Of a stretch of 40,539 bases of DNA, positions 1 through 8,578 are shown in pieces. The position numbers were made by a program, and so were the translations under genes. Location of the stretch: assembly GCA_009774535.1 (NCBI GenBank), contig VSNY01000013.1, positions 1 through 40,539 of the forward strand, read 5' to 3'. Source of the DNA: Lachnospiraceae bacterium (GTDB taxonomy: Bacteria; Bacillota; Clostridia; Lachnospirales; Lachnospiraceae). The notes beneath the pieces were generated by a model. That model saw only the letters and a list, made by a program, of their open reading frames with translations. It had not been told where the DNA came from and did not search any database. Position 1 is the stretch's first letter. Each line of letters opens with the position of its first letter.

Positions 1-325
1 CCTCCTGTCTAAGTCTCCGTAAGCGCTGGATTTCACCTCCGCTAAAAGCGCCCCTCTGATGTCCTTCCAGGGTGTCTCTTCCAGCCAAGTCCCCGCCCAC
101 CGCCCGCAGAGTCTGGTTGTAACAGGCTTTACATTAGGAAGCGCCTATGTAGCATTTAATGTAATGCTTAGATTAAAAAGGCTGTGGTATCCATAAATTA
201 CCTGCACATAGGGTCGGCTGCTTTACTGGACAGCAGGCCCGGCTTATGTTAAGGTATTTTTAAAGATTAAGGTATTTTAAAGATTAAGATTTTTTTAGAG
301 AAATTGTTACAAGTGAGGAAAAATT
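1..325. other. Left-edge non-coding stretch with short tandem repeat
   Basis: I recognise no gene here. Positions 88-113 are C-rich, so the minus strand is G-rich. Positions 249-283 hold two near-identical copies of TTAAGGTATTTTTAAAGA (18 and 17 nt), and a third copy begins at 284. This AT-rich direct repeat lies just ahead of the first gene and may carry its promoter, but I see no convincing -35/-10 pair. A minus-strand frame at 1-130 stays open but has no credible start with a ribosome binding site, and it runs off the window edge. Confidence 0.5.
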
Positions 326-1465
326 ATGAGGAAGTGGAAAAAAACTAAGATTTTGCAAAGCAGACAGAATCAGTGTATCCTCCTGCTGTTTCTGCTGATT
401 ACGGTCATACATGCAATTGCCTGGAATTCCAGAGTATTTGCAGACTGGTACCGGCTGTATGTATTTCCGGTCTTAACGGGGCTGCCTGCGCGTCTGTCCG
501 GTTTGTTCCGCGGTTCGGTTGGGGAAGTTTTGATAGGTGCTGGAATTTGTCTGGTGATATTGGAAATCGTGCTTCTGCCATTTTTTCTGATCCGGCGAAG
601 CAGGCTGTATCGTTACCGTTTCCGGAATGTGCGGCTGGTTTGCTGGATCTTGTTATACATATATGGAACAGAAACGCTTCATTGTTATGTGCTGTACCAT
701 GCCACGACACTGGAAGAGCAGTATTTTAATCAAGCGGCGGCATATGGAGCGAAAGATCTGGTAAATGCCTATGTCCAGGTTGTTACAAAAGCAAATGAAC
801 TGTCAGAAAAAGTGAAACGCACCGCAGATGGGACAGCGGTGTATCATGGTACTCTGGGGCAGCTGTATCAGGATTGCGTACTGGCAATGCGCAGGCAGGG
901 GAAGACATATCCATATCTGGCGGGTTATTATCCGAACCCAAAGCCGATACATGCCTCTTATTTTATGAGCCAGCAGTACCTGCTCGGTATTTATTTTCCT
1001 TTTACTATGGAAGCAAATTATAATACAGTGATGTATCCGGTCAATCTGCCAGCGACAGTCTGTCACGAGTATTCGCATTTGAAAGGGATTATATTGGAAG
1101 ATGAAGCTAACTTTTTTGGATTTCTTGCATGTATCGAATCAGATGATGCCTATCTTCAGTATTCCGGATATTTAAGCGTACTTGGATATCTGTCCAGACA
1201 AGTGCAAAAAAGTGTACCGGAGGAGATACGTAAAACACTGCCTGCAGCAAATGAGCAGGTGCGAAAGGATGACATTTTTTTAACACAGGAACAATGGGAG
1301 CAGGTAGAGAAAAAAGCTGTTTTTTCAACAGAAGCAGTAAATCAGGCCACAAATGCATTTTTAGAAACAAATCTTACAATGAACGGAATTACAGACGGTA
1401 TGCAAAGTTATAGCAGAGTTGTACGACTCGTTGTCAGATATTATGGTGATATAGATACAAAATAA
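326..1465 (+). CDS. DUF3810-family membrane metallopeptidase-like protein
   Basis: This 379-residue protein has three predicted membrane helices in its N-terminal third (about residues 15-33, 66-89 and 102-124), followed by a soluble domain. The soluble domain contains HEYSH (residues 247-251), an HExxH zinc motif, and a downstream acidic EDEANF segment that could supply the third ligand. This arrangement matches the DUF3810 family, whose substrate is unknown. The motif suggests a membrane-anchored zinc peptidase with its active site in the C-terminal domain. The ATG is chosen because GAGG lies 7 bases upstream. An inverted repeat (1462-1469 with 1486-1493) overlaps the stop codon but is followed by A residues, so it is not a clear terminator. 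The gene appears to be single. Peptidase activity is inferred from the motif only. Confidence 0.75.
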   Translation: MRKWKKTKILQSRQNQCILLLFLLITVIHAIAWNSRVFADWYRLYVFPVLTGLPARLSGLFRGSVGEVLIGAGICLVILEIVLLPFFLIRRSRLYRYRFRNVRLVCWILLYIYGTETLHCYVLYHATTLEEQYFNQAAAYGAKDLVNAYVQVVTKANELSEKVKRTADGTAVYHGTLGQLYQDCVLAMRRQGKTYPYLAGYYPNPKPIHASYFMSQQYLLGIYFPFTMEANYNTVMYPVNLPATVCHEYSHLKGIILEDEANFFGFLACIESDDAYLQYSGYLSVLGYLSRQVQKSVPEEIRKTLPAANEQVRKDDIFLTQEQWEQVEKKAVFSTEAVNQATNAFLETNLTMNGITDGMQSYSRVVRLVVRYYGDIDTK

Positions 1466-1512
1466 GCAGAATCTCTTCCAGGCGCCTGCTTATAAAAAAT
1501 ACGATAAAATAC

Positions 1513-1541
1513 ATGACAAATTTCATGATCCATAGTACAAT
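1513..1541 (+). promoter_or_regulatory. SigA-type promoter for the PocR-MCP gene
   Basis: ATGACA (1513-1518), a 17-base spacer and TACAAT (1536-1541) form a good SigA promoter. The dyad CATGA-N6-TCATG (1512-1527) overlaps the -35 box and could be an operator. A start near 1548 leaves a leader of about 45 bases before the GTG at 1594. Confidence 0.55.
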
Positions 1542-1593
1542 AGATAAAAAGGCGACTTTTAAAAATGCAATACAAATAAAGGAGGAATTGGTT

Positions 1594-2373
1594 GTGAAAA
1601 TACAGGATTTTGTAGATATGCAGGAATTTAGGCGTATGATTTCCACGTGGGCAGTTGCGACAGGCATGGCTGCGGTTGCAATCGGAGCAGACGGCAAATA
1701 CATATCCGAACAGTACAATTTTACAGATTTTTGTAAAGCTATGCGCGCAAATCCCAAAGGATGCGCCCGCTGTGAAAAAGGCGACAAATGCGCACATGAC
1801 GGCGCCTACACCTGTCATGCAGGACTCAGTGATTTTGCGGTAGAGATGACAGTTAATGGAGAGAAGCTGGGCTGCATCCTTGGCGGACAGGTTATGCGCG
1901 ATATGCCGCCGGAAGAGCTTTCACGCAAGACCGCACGAGAGATCGGCATGAACGAAGAAGAATATATCGCACTGCTGAAAAAAGTGAATTCGCGTTCCAG
2001 TGAAGTAGTTGATGCGTCAGTCAAACTTCTGCGCAATTTGATGAACTACTTCATTCAGTCAGAATATACCAAAAATCAGACAAAACATATCTATACCAAT
2101 CTTGTAGATGGTGTAAATGAAACAAACGAACTTGTTGATACGATCAAAAAGGAAACCAGTACGCTGCGGTCCATTCAGAGCCGCCAGAAGATCCTGGCGC
2201 TGAATGCAAGTATAGAGGCGGCAAGAGCCGGAGACAAGGGCGCAGGATTTGCAGTCGTAGCCAGTGAAGTAGGTAAATTGTCTGAACGCAGTTCGGTCGT
2301 AAATAAGAATATCGAAGAAGTCGTTAACCGGATTTCAGAAGTCGTAACAGCGATGCAGCAGAAAAAAGTATAG
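1594..2373 (+). CDS. Cytosolic PocR-domain chemoreceptor-like signalling protein
   Basis: The protein has 259 residues. Residues 1-155 form a PocR-type ligand-binding domain rich in cysteines (C47, C57, C60, C66, C74, C94). Residues 165-256 form a short methyl-accepting signalling segment containing the conserved hairpin tip (ILALNASIEAARAG, residues 200-213, then the FAVVASEVGKL region). There is no membrane segment, so it would be a soluble receptor feeding CheA/CheW-type arrays or another partner. The start is the GTG at 1594, because GGAGG lies 8 bases upstream and the in-frame ATG at 1513 falls inside the promoter -35 box. The coiled coil after the tip is short (about 25 residues), so this is a minimal MCP module lacking most adaptation helices. 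The ligand is unknown; PocR domains in other proteins sense small metabolites such as 1,2-propanediol. Confidence 0.8.
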   Translation: MKIQDFVDMQEFRRMISTWAVATGMAAVAIGADGKYISEQYNFTDFCKAMRANPKGCARCEKGDKCAHDGAYTCHAGLSDFAVEMTVNGEKLGCILGGQVMRDMPPEELSRKTAREIGMNEEEYIALLKKVNSRSSEVVDASVKLLRNLMNYFIQSEYTKNQTKHIYTNLVDGVNETNELVDTIKKETSTLRSIQSRQKILALNASIEAARAGDKGAGFAVVASEVGKLSERSSVVNKNIEEVVNRISEVVTAMQQKKV

Positions 2374-2466
2374 TACCAGAAATTTCCTGCATTTAGACAC
2401 GCAAAAAACAGAAGGCTCTTTCGTACTTTTTAAGGTAACCTTAATTAACCATGATTATGATAGGTG

Positions 2467-2505
2467 CCATGCAGCTTTGCATGGACATGTGAACGGCAGT
2501 ATATA
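2467..2505 (+). promoter_or_regulatory. Possible promoter and dyad upstream of the GH25 lysozyme gene
   Basis: TTGCAT (2477-2482), a 17-base spacer and TATATA (2500-2505) form a weak promoter candidate. A perfect 7-bp dyad, CCATGCA-GCTT-TGCATGG (2467-2484), overlaps the -35 element and could be a regulator site. An alternative -10 (TATGAT, near 2456-2461) lacks a good -35. Confidence 0.3.
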
Positions 2506-2534
2506 TTCATAAAAAGTACAAAAGGAGTTAGAGG

Positions 2535-4247
2535 ATGCAGCAGAAAAAATTTTTAGCAGGGGCGCTTGGGTGTATTCTGGCATGCAGCCATCCCGCAGGA
2601 TTACTGGCGGCGAAGATTCCCCAGACGCAGAAGATAGAGATTGCGCAGGAAACAGGAAAGGAACAGGAGGAAGATCTTGATCTGCCAGAGGGCTTAAAGC
2701 CGGATGATAACGATCCGGATTATGTAAAACGGCTCCATCAGCAGGAAACAGGAGAGGCACAGACACAGATGCCGTTTGCCCTAAACAGTATAGAGGCGGT
2801 AACTACTAAAAGTCCGTTTACCGGGCTGGTTTATACACATGCGGCACAGCTGAGTGATTATAGTATTACAAATGGAATTGACGTATCCAAATGGCAGGCA
2901 GAGATAGACTGGAAAAAAGTAAAGGCGGCTGGTGTGAAATTTGTATTTATTCGCTGCGGTTATACAGCATTGTCACAGAAGTTTGCAATGTATGAAGACG
3001 AGTATTTCCGCAAAAATATCCAGGGCGCCTATGATGCGGGGATTAAAGTCGGGGTTTATTTTTTCTCTAATTCGATCACAACAACTGAAGCCAAAAAGGA
3101 AGCGCAAAAGACGCTGGAACTGATTCAGGATTATGCACATATGATTACATTGCCGGTTGTCTATGATTTTGAGGCGTTTTCTAATGCGTACCGTGCATAC
3201 GGACTTTCCAAGGCGCAGGTAACGAAAAATACGATCGCTTATGCGGACCTGATTCAAGCTGCTGGATTTACGCCGATGTATTATGGAAGCCCGAGTTTTC
3301 TGGCCAGTTCTTTTGACGTCACACAGCTGGCAAAATATGACTGCTGGCTGGCAAATTATACGACAAAAACATCTTATACCGGGGATTATACATACTGGCA
3401 GTATTCCAGTACCGGACAGGTGGATGGCATTGTTGGAAATGTAGATTGTAATTTTTATTATTCCGGCGACTCCGGGGAAATTGTTGATCCGGGTCCGGAT
3501 CTGGACCCCGAAGACGTTGCGGAATCGCTTGGGCCGGTCAGCGGGCTTATGATGTCGGATCATGCGACAGATGAGATTACGATACAATGGGATGCGCTTG
3601 AGGACGCGGATGGATATAAGGTATACCGCAGCAAGTCTTACGGCGGCGCTTACAAATTACTGAAAACGATTAACTGGAACGAAGTGACGGAATATACAGA
3701 CGATATGGTGATGGAATCTGAGGGCCGTCAGTATTATTATAAAGTAGTCCCGTTCCTGTTAGATGAAGACGGCAATCTGAAATATGGACTTGAGTCGGAT
3801 ATTCTTACGGCATATACCGAACGCCTGCATTCTTTCCGATTAAAAACAACCGCTAATATTCATTTGAGGGAGCAGGCGGGAACGGAGTATCCGTCATTAA
3901 TTGTCGTTCCATCCGGGACGTCATTGCCGTATTATAAATTTACATTGTCAACCATTGACCAGAAATGGTACAAGGTGACTTATACAAAAAACGGAAAATC
4001 ATATACCGGATATGTGTCCGGCAGTTATGTGAATCTATATACGTATGGAAAGACAACAAAAAATGTAAATATGCGTTCCGGCGCAGGGCTGAACTATAAA
4101 ATCCAGCGGACCATTCCAAAGGGGACGAAAGTGATGGTTACAGCCAGTAAAAAGGTGTCCGGAACAAAGTGGAATAAAGTAACATATTCATTGAATGGCA
4201 AGAGTTATGCCGGATATATTCCGGCAAAATATTTGCAGCAGGTATAA
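2535..4247 (+). CDS. Secreted GH25 lysozyme with C-terminal SH3-type repeats
   Basis: This 570-residue protein is a predicted N-acetylmuramidase of glycoside hydrolase family 25. It starts with a signal-like segment (residues 5-26; a cysteine at 17 leaves lipoprotein export possible). A low-complexity acidic linker follows, then the catalytic domain at about 113-320. GIDVSKWQ (residues 114-121) and the YDFE motif (210-213) carry the acidic residues D116, D211 and E213 expected for GH25 catalysis. Residues 335-430 resemble a fibronectin-like module. Two bacterial SH3 domains (about 432-500 and 503-570) probably bind the cell wall. AAGGAG precedes the ATG. Cell wall turnover or defence against other bacteria are both plausible roles. 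The gene is followed by a hairpin and then yerC. Confidence 0.9.
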   Translation: MQQKKFLAGALGCILACSHPAGLLAAKIPQTQKIEIAQETGKEQEEDLDLPEGLKPDDNDPDYVKRLHQQETGEAQTQMPFALNSIEAVTTKSPFTGLVYTHAAQLSDYSITNGIDVSKWQAEIDWKKVKAAGVKFVFIRCGYTALSQKFAMYEDEYFRKNIQGAYDAGIKVGVYFFSNSITTTEAKKEAQKTLELIQDYAHMITLPVVYDFEAFSNAYRAYGLSKAQVTKNTIAYADLIQAAGFTPMYYGSPSFLASSFDVTQLAKYDCWLANYTTKTSYTGDYTYWQYSSTGQVDGIVGNVDCNFYYSGDSGEIVDPGPDLDPEDVAESLGPVSGLMMSDHATDEITIQWDALEDADGYKVYRSKSYGGAYKLLKTINWNEVTEYTDDMVMESEGRQYYYKVVPFLLDEDGNLKYGLESDILTAYTERLHSFRLKTTANIHLREQAGTEYPSLIVVPSGTSLPYYKFTLSTIDQKWYKVTYTKNGKSYTGYVSGSYVNLYTYGKTTKNVNMRSGAGLNYKIQRTIPKGTKVMVTASKKVSGTKWNKVTYSLNGKSYAGYIPAKYLQQV

Positions 4248-4255
4248 CAGGCAAA

Positions 4256-4290
4256 GGAATCCGGCGCAGAACTTTTCACGTCCGGATTCC
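4256..4290 (+). other. Stem-loop between the GH25 gene and yerC
   Basis: A perfect 9-bp inverted repeat, GGAATCCGG (4256-4264) and CCGGATTCC (4282-4290), encloses a 17-base loop. No T-tract follows, so it is more likely an mRNA-stabilising or attenuating hairpin than a strong intrinsic terminator. It sits between the lysozyme stop codon and the yerC ribosome binding site. Confidence 0.5.
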
Positions 4291-4323
4291 GCTGCAGCCA
4301 GCAGCAAAAAGGGGGAGGAAATT

Positions 4324-4635
4324 ATGGGTAAGGATCTCAGGACAGAGGCGGCGGATTGTTTGTTTGACGCGATTCTGACACTCAGGGATCGGGAAGAGTG
4401 TTATCGTTTTTTTGAAGACGTATGTACAGTAAATGAGCTGCAGGCATTGTCGCAGCGGTTTGAAGTGGCGCATATGCTCAGGGATAACCGGACCTATATG
4501 GATATTGCGGAAATCACGGGCGCTTCTACGGCAACGATCAGCAGGGTGAATCGTTCGCTGAATTATGGACATGACGGATACGACCTGGTGCTTGGACGCC
4601 TTCGGGAACAGTCCGCGCCGGAATCTGCCAGTTGA
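4324..4635 (+). CDS. yerC: YerC/YecD-type TrpR-like DNA-binding protein
   Basis: This 103-residue protein belongs to the TrpR-repressor superfamily (YerC/YecD group). The N-terminal helices (residues 10-45) include CTVNELQALSQRF, typical of the family. The helix-turn-helix follows in the segment containing DIAEITGASTATISRVNRSL. The start is the ATG at 4324, because GGGGGAGG lies just upstream; the open frame extends further 5' into the lysozyme gene but without a start signal. In Bacillus subtilis yerC also lies next to pcrA (as yerC-pcrB-pcrA-ligA), so finding it about 0.9 kb from pcrA here is consistent with conserved synteny, although an oppositely oriented DUF1836 gene separates them. The regulated genes and any small-molecule effector are unknown. 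Confidence 0.85.
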   Translation: MGKDLRTEAADCLFDAILTLRDREECYRFFEDVCTVNELQALSQRFEVAHMLRDNRTYMDIAEITGASTATISRVNRSLNYGHDGYDLVLGRLREQSAPESAS

Positions 4636-4641
4636 CAGGAC

Positions 4642-4693
4642 AAAAATAACTGGCCCTGTACTGCAGGGTGCAGCAGCAAAGCCAGTTATTTTT
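4642..4693. terminator. Bidirectional terminator between yerC and the DUF1836 gene
   Basis: A 13-bp perfect stem, AAAAATAACTGGC (4642-4654) with GCCAGTTATTTTT (4681-4693), encloses a smaller inner hairpin (CCCTG/CAGGG). It is flanked by A and T runs suited to termination in both directions, as expected between these convergent genes. Confidence 0.85.
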
Positions 4694-4720
4694 ATCACAG
4701 GGATTGCTTGGCCTGTGTTT

Positions 4721-5359
4721 TTATTTTTTTCTGTTTTCTTTTGTATTTCGTTTTTGCTTTTCTTCCGGCTGCCTGGTCAGCTTTGCATCAATAATTTTTT
4801 CAATCAGCATTCGCTTTACATAGACATCAAAACTTAACATGCATAAAAAGGAAAACAGCTGTAGGTTCTCGCGCTCTTCCGGCGGGGTGTCCGGAAAGGT
4901 ATGGCTGCTTGTATGGAACTTTCGTGTAATATCTTTGGCAAGCATACCGGCTTCTTCTTTTTCCAGCCCGAAGACTTCCTCGTAGATCGCAGTCAGATCC
5001 AGCACACCGTTTCCGGAAAAATAGCGGTCTGTAATCGGGTTTAACAGATGCTGGATATCGCTGATGCTCAGGATCCCTTTAAAATAATAGATAAAAATCA
5101 GCGTCAGCAGGTGTTCTTTGGAATATTTTTTTTTATCCGGCGGCGGAAGCAGGTTGTTTTTGGTATAGTTATTGATCATTGTCTTGGTCAGGATCTTATC
5201 TTCCGGATAACGCCTCGTTGCTTCCAGCTGCTCGTCCATAAATGTGGTGACCTGGTCCATGTACAGGTCTATATTTGGAATATCCTCCGGCTTAATGTAG
5301 TCAATCCGGTTCAGGCTCGATAGAATGCTGTTTAGAAGGTCCTTTTCATCAATTGTCAT
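4721..5359 (-). CDS. DUF1836 domain regulator-like protein
   Basis: This 212-residue protein carries a DUF1836 domain. The region containing KTMINNYTKNNLLPPP (about residues 50-65), followed by KKYSKEHLLTLIFIYYFKGIL, is typical. It resembles the MerR-like or Xre-like N-terminal helix-turn-helix of this family, followed by helical bundles. The C-terminus is a very basic tail rich in K, R, E and Q. I chose the ATG at 5359, preceded by AGAGGTGATA; upstream in-frame ATGs lack a ribosome binding site and would overlap the divergent pcrA promoter. The function of DUF1836 is unknown, but the family is common in Firmicutes and a DNA-binding role is inferred. The gene is transcribed divergently from pcrA and convergently with yerC. 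Confidence 0.8.
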   Translation of the reverse strand: MTIDEKDLLNSILSSLNRIDYIKPEDIPNIDLYMDQVTTFMDEQLEATRRYPEDKILTKTMINNYTKNNLLPPPDKKKYSKEHLLTLIFIYYFKGILSISDIQHLLNPITDRYFSGNGVLDLTAIYEEVFGLEKEEAGMLAKDITRKFHTSSHTFPDTPPEERENLQLFSFLCMLSFDVYVKRMLIEKIIDAKLTRQPEEKQKRNTKENRKK

Positions 5360-5432
5360 ATTATCACCTCTGAGGTACATTATAGAGGAATCCATAGCTG
5401 ATGGCAAGTGAAAATTTTTCGGGTGTTTTCCG

Positions 5433-5461
5433 TTGACAAAGTAAGAAAATAAAGTTACAAT
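5433..5461 (+). promoter_or_regulatory. Strong SigA promoter for pcrA
   Basis: TTGACA (5433-5438), a 17-base spacer and TACAAT (5456-5461) give a near-consensus SigA promoter. The transcript would begin near 5468. The leader of about 80 bases has a purine-rich AAGGAAAA-type repeat before the start codon at 5550. Confidence 0.8.
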
Positions 5462-5549
5462 GCAGGTAACCAGCAGGCAGAACCGTTGTTCCCTGTTGTT
5501 GAAGGAAAAGAAGGAAAACAAGGAAAACAAGAAAGAAGGAATCTGCTTC

Positions 5550-7919
5550 ATGTATGAAAATATGAATGAAATGCAGATGCAGGCGGTCGTTCAGACAGAA
5601 GGGCCGGTGCTGGTGCTGGCAGGGGCCGGGTCCGGAAAGACGCGGGTGCTGACACATCGTGCAGCATATTTAATAGAAGAAAAAGGTGTCAATCCATATC
5701 ATATTATGGCGATCACGTTTACGAATAAAGCAGCCGGGGAGATGCGGGAGCGAATTGACGATCTTGTCGGGTATGGCTCGGAAAGTATTTGGGTGTCTAC
5801 GTTTCATTCTGCATGTGTGCGGATTTTGCGGCGATTTATTAACCGGATCGGATATGAGACGAATTTTACGATTTATGATGCGGATGACCAAAAGCAGCTA
5901 ATGAAAGAAATCTGTAAACGGCTGCAGATCGATACGAAGATTTACAAAGAAAAGTTTTTTTTAAATAAGATCTCGCATGCCAAGGACGAGCTGATCGGGC
6001 CGGACATCTATCAGGCGGATGCGGCGGGGGATTATGAAAGACAGAAAATCGCCCAGGTGTATACGGAATACCAGCAGATGCTGCACAAAAATAATGCACT
6101 GGATTTCGATGATCTGATTATGAAGACGGTGGAATTGTTTCTGGCAGACCGGGAAGTGCTGGACTATTATCAGGAACGGCTGCATTATCTTATGGTGGAT
6201 GAATATCAGGATACGAACACAGCACAGTTTAACCTGATCCGGCTGCTGGCTTCCAAATATGAGAACCTTTGTGTGGTTGGGGATGACGACCAGTCGATTT
6301 ACAGGTTTCGGGGAGCTAATATTCAGAATATTTTAAATTTTGAGCATTATTTTCCAAACGCGGTCGTGATTAAGCTGGAGCAGAATTATCGTTCGACGCA
6401 AAACATCCTGGACGCGGCAAACGCGGTGATTTCTAATAACTGCGGACGGAAAGAAAAAGCGCTTTGGACGCAGAATGACGCCGGGGACAAAGTCTGGTTC
6501 CAGCAGTTTGATACAGGCGGCGACGAAGCGGATTATGTGGCGTCGGATATTCAGAAAAAGATGCGGGAAAAAGGAGTACGTTACCAGGACTGTGCGGTGT
6601 TGTACCGGACGAACGCGCAGTCCCGTTTGTTTGAAGAGCGTTTTATTTTATCCAATATTCCGTATAAAATGGTAGGCGGTGTGAACTTTTATGCGCGTAA
6701 AGAGATTAAGGACCTGCTGTCTTATTTAAAGACCATTGATAATGCGCGGGACGATCTGGCTGTGCGCAGAATTATTAATGTGCCGAAGCGGGGCATCGGA
6801 CTGACGACGCTGGCAAAAGTGCAGGCATACGCGAATGAGCATGAGATTCATTTTTACCAGGCGCTGCGGGCAGCTTCGGAGATTCCTTCGATTGGAAGAG
6901 CTGCGGCGAAGATCGAGCCGTTTGTCACATTGATTCAGGCGATGCGTTCTAAGGCGGATCTGATTTCGGTATCGGACTTGCTGCAGGAAATTATCGACGT
7001 GACTCATTATGTGGAAGAATTGCAAGCCGAGGATACCGACGAAGCGCGTGGAAGGATTGAAAATATCGAAGAGCTGCAAGGCAAAGTACTGATCTATGAA
7101 GAAAATGAAGCGGAGCCGACGCTTTCCGGGTTTTTGGAAGAGGTGGCGTTAGTTGCGGATATTGACAGTCTGGACGACGACGGTGACCGTGTGCTTTTGA
7201 TGACGTTACATAGTGCTAAGGGGCTGGAGTTCCCTTATGTATACCTGGCGGGACTGGAAGACGGATTGTTTCCAAGCTATATGTCGATTACGAGCGACCA
7301 TGCGCTGGAAGAGATTGAAGAAGAGCGGCGTCTGGCCTATGTGGGGATTACAAGGGCCATGAAGCATTTGTCTGTTACGTGCGCCAGACAGCGTATGGTG
7401 CATGGGCAGCTGCAGTATAACGGGGTATCGCGGTTCGTTCGCGAGATTCCGCGGGAGCTGTTGGATCAGAAAGAGCCGCGGCGGCGCGCCCGGACCGAGC
7501 AAAAGCCGGATGCGTTTGCGCAGGCGAGGGAGTTCTTCCGTGCAAAACCGGCGGCTTTGCAGGCAGGCGGAACTATCTATTCCGATCAGATGTTTGATTT
7601 GGACAGCGCAAAACCAGACAATGCCCGAACAGGCTTTCAGGGTTATGACAGACAGCAGGACACCTTGCGGGATGATCGTATGCAGAAACCGCAAGCCGGG
7701 GGTCATGCTATGGAAGGGGGAGCGTCTGCTGACGGAGATGACTTAATCAGAAAAAGATTGGGCTATACGGCCGGCGACCTTGTGCTGCATCAGAAGTTCG
7801 GGGAAGGCGTGGTGGAAAAGATTGTGTCCGGCGGACGCGATTATGAAGTAACGGTCCGCTTTCAGAAGGCAGGCGTTAAAAAGATGTTTGCGGCATTTGC
7901 AAAGTTAAAAAAGATCTGA
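5550..7919 (+). CDS. pcrA: UvrD/PcrA-family 3'-5' DNA helicase
   Basis: This 789-residue superfamily 1A helicase works in nucleotide excision repair, removal of recombinase from DNA and replication restart. Visible motifs include the Walker A GAGSGKT (residues 25-31), the Walker B DEYQDTN, GDDDQSIYRFRGA, QNYRST, and the late motifs LMTLHSAKGLEF and VGITRA. The C-terminal module (GDLVLHQKFGEGVVEKIV) is the PcrA Tudor-like domain known in Bacillus to contact RNA polymerase. The ATG at 5550 is chosen because the open frame starts inside the -10 region, leaving no room for a longer protein. The length is slightly above the usual 730-750 because of a linker (about 650-720) rich in Q, A, D and G. 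The gene order with yerC recalls Bacillus. Confidence 0.95.
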   Translation: MYENMNEMQMQAVVQTEGPVLVLAGAGSGKTRVLTHRAAYLIEEKGVNPYHIMAITFTNKAAGEMRERIDDLVGYGSESIWVSTFHSACVRILRRFINRIGYETNFTIYDADDQKQLMKEICKRLQIDTKIYKEKFFLNKISHAKDELIGPDIYQADAAGDYERQKIAQVYTEYQQMLHKNNALDFDDLIMKTVELFLADREVLDYYQERLHYLMVDEYQDTNTAQFNLIRLLASKYENLCVVGDDDQSIYRFRGANIQNILNFEHYFPNAVVIKLEQNYRSTQNILDAANAVISNNCGRKEKALWTQNDAGDKVWFQQFDTGGDEADYVASDIQKKMREKGVRYQDCAVLYRTNAQSRLFEERFILSNIPYKMVGGVNFYARKEIKDLLSYLKTIDNARDDLAVRRIINVPKRGIGLTTLAKVQAYANEHEIHFYQALRAASEIPSIGRAAAKIEPFVTLIQAMRSKADLISVSDLLQEIIDVTHYVEELQAEDTDEARGRIENIEELQGKVLIYEENEAEPTLSGFLEEVALVADIDSLDDDGDRVLLMTLHSAKGLEFPYVYLAGLEDGLFPSYMSITSDHALEEIEEERRLAYVGITRAMKHLSVTCARQRMVHGQLQYNGVSRFVREIPRELLDQKEPRRRARTEQKPDAFAQAREFFRAKPAALQAGGTIYSDQMFDLDSAKPDNARTGFQGYDRQQDTLRDDRMQKPQAGGHAMEGGASADGDDLIRKRLGYTAGDLVLHQKFGEGVVEKIVSGGRDYEVTVRFQKAGVKKMFAAFAKLKKI

Positions 7920-7974
7920 AAGGGATAGTTTCAGGATCGCATTTATAAAAAAACAATAAAATTAAATTTTTTCT

Positions 7975-8029
7975 AACTATTCGGGAAAGATATGTGTTAT
8001 AATAGAACAGATTAATTGAAATGCATTTC
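7975..8029 (+). promoter_or_regulatory. Extended -10 promoter with a downstream palindrome
   Basis: TGTTATAAT (7995-8003) is a consensus extended -10 element; the -35 region is weak. A perfect 12-base palindrome, GAAATGCATTTC (8018-8029), lies just after the expected transcription start and could be an operator. It drives the small acidic membrane protein gene at 8065. Confidence 0.6.
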
Positions 8030-8064
8030 CTGCATGAACAAATAGAGCGGAAAGGAGAACAAAT

Positions 8065-8400
8065 ATGAACCGATTGGATGAATTGCATGGATTATTGTCT
8101 GAGAATGTAGCAAAGGTGGGCGACCTTTTAAGAAAGGAAGACCAGACGGAGAAGAAGAAAAGCAAAGCTGTATGGATTTTTGCGGCGCTTGGTATCGTAG
8201 TCGTGGCGGCAGCAGCTATTTATGGCATCTACCGTTTCTTTGCACCGGATTATCTGGAGGATTTTGAAGACGATTTCGATGACGACTTTGATGACGATTT
8301 CTTTGAAGATGAAGAAGAAAAAGACGAAGAGTCTGCAGAAGAAACAAAAGCAGCGGAAGCTGATGATACGATTACAGATGATATGACAGAAGAAGAGTAA
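8065..8400 (+). CDS. Small membrane protein with acidic tail
   Basis: This 111-residue protein has three visible parts. A charged helix (residues 1-34, ending in a KKKSK stop-transfer-like patch) is followed by one transmembrane helix (about 35-59) and then an extremely acidic tail (62-111) with repeated DDFDDDF units. By the positive-inside rule the N-terminus would be cytosolic and the acidic tail outside, but this is an inference. No known domain is recognised. AAAGGAG precedes the ATG and the gene has its own extended -10 promoter and a strong terminator, so it is probably monocistronic. The acidic tail could bind cations or basic partners. The function is unknown. Confidence 0.7.
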   Translation: MNRLDELHGLLSENVAKVGDLLRKEDQTEKKKSKAVWIFAALGIVVVAAAAIYGIYRFFAPDYLEDFEDDFDDDFDDDFFEDEEEKDEESAEETKAAEADDTITDDMTEEE

Positions 8401-8465
8401 AACAGCGATACCAAAGACTGGAGCAGCAGGACATCCAGAATCAGTCTGATGTACTGTGTACGGAG

Positions 8466-8500
8466 AACTGGCAGGAAAGAGATTTCCGGCCAGTTTTTTT
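8466..8500 (+). terminator. Intrinsic terminator after the acidic membrane protein gene
   Basis: The outer stem AACTGGC/GCCAGTT and the inner stem GGAAA/TTTCC form one long hairpin followed by a run of T residues (8494-8500). It lies between the membrane protein gene and rlmD. Confidence 0.85.
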
Positions 8501-8578
8501 GATTGCAGACAGTGCCAAACCGTTTCCAAGCCTGCCGCAAGCCGCAAAACAAGAGAGAGCAAGAGGAGGAAAAGATCG

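Noticed and set aside
1..130. Minus-strand coding segment at the left edge
   Set aside because: One frame stays open but has no start codon with a ribosome binding site, and too little is visible. It could equally be structured non-coding DNA.
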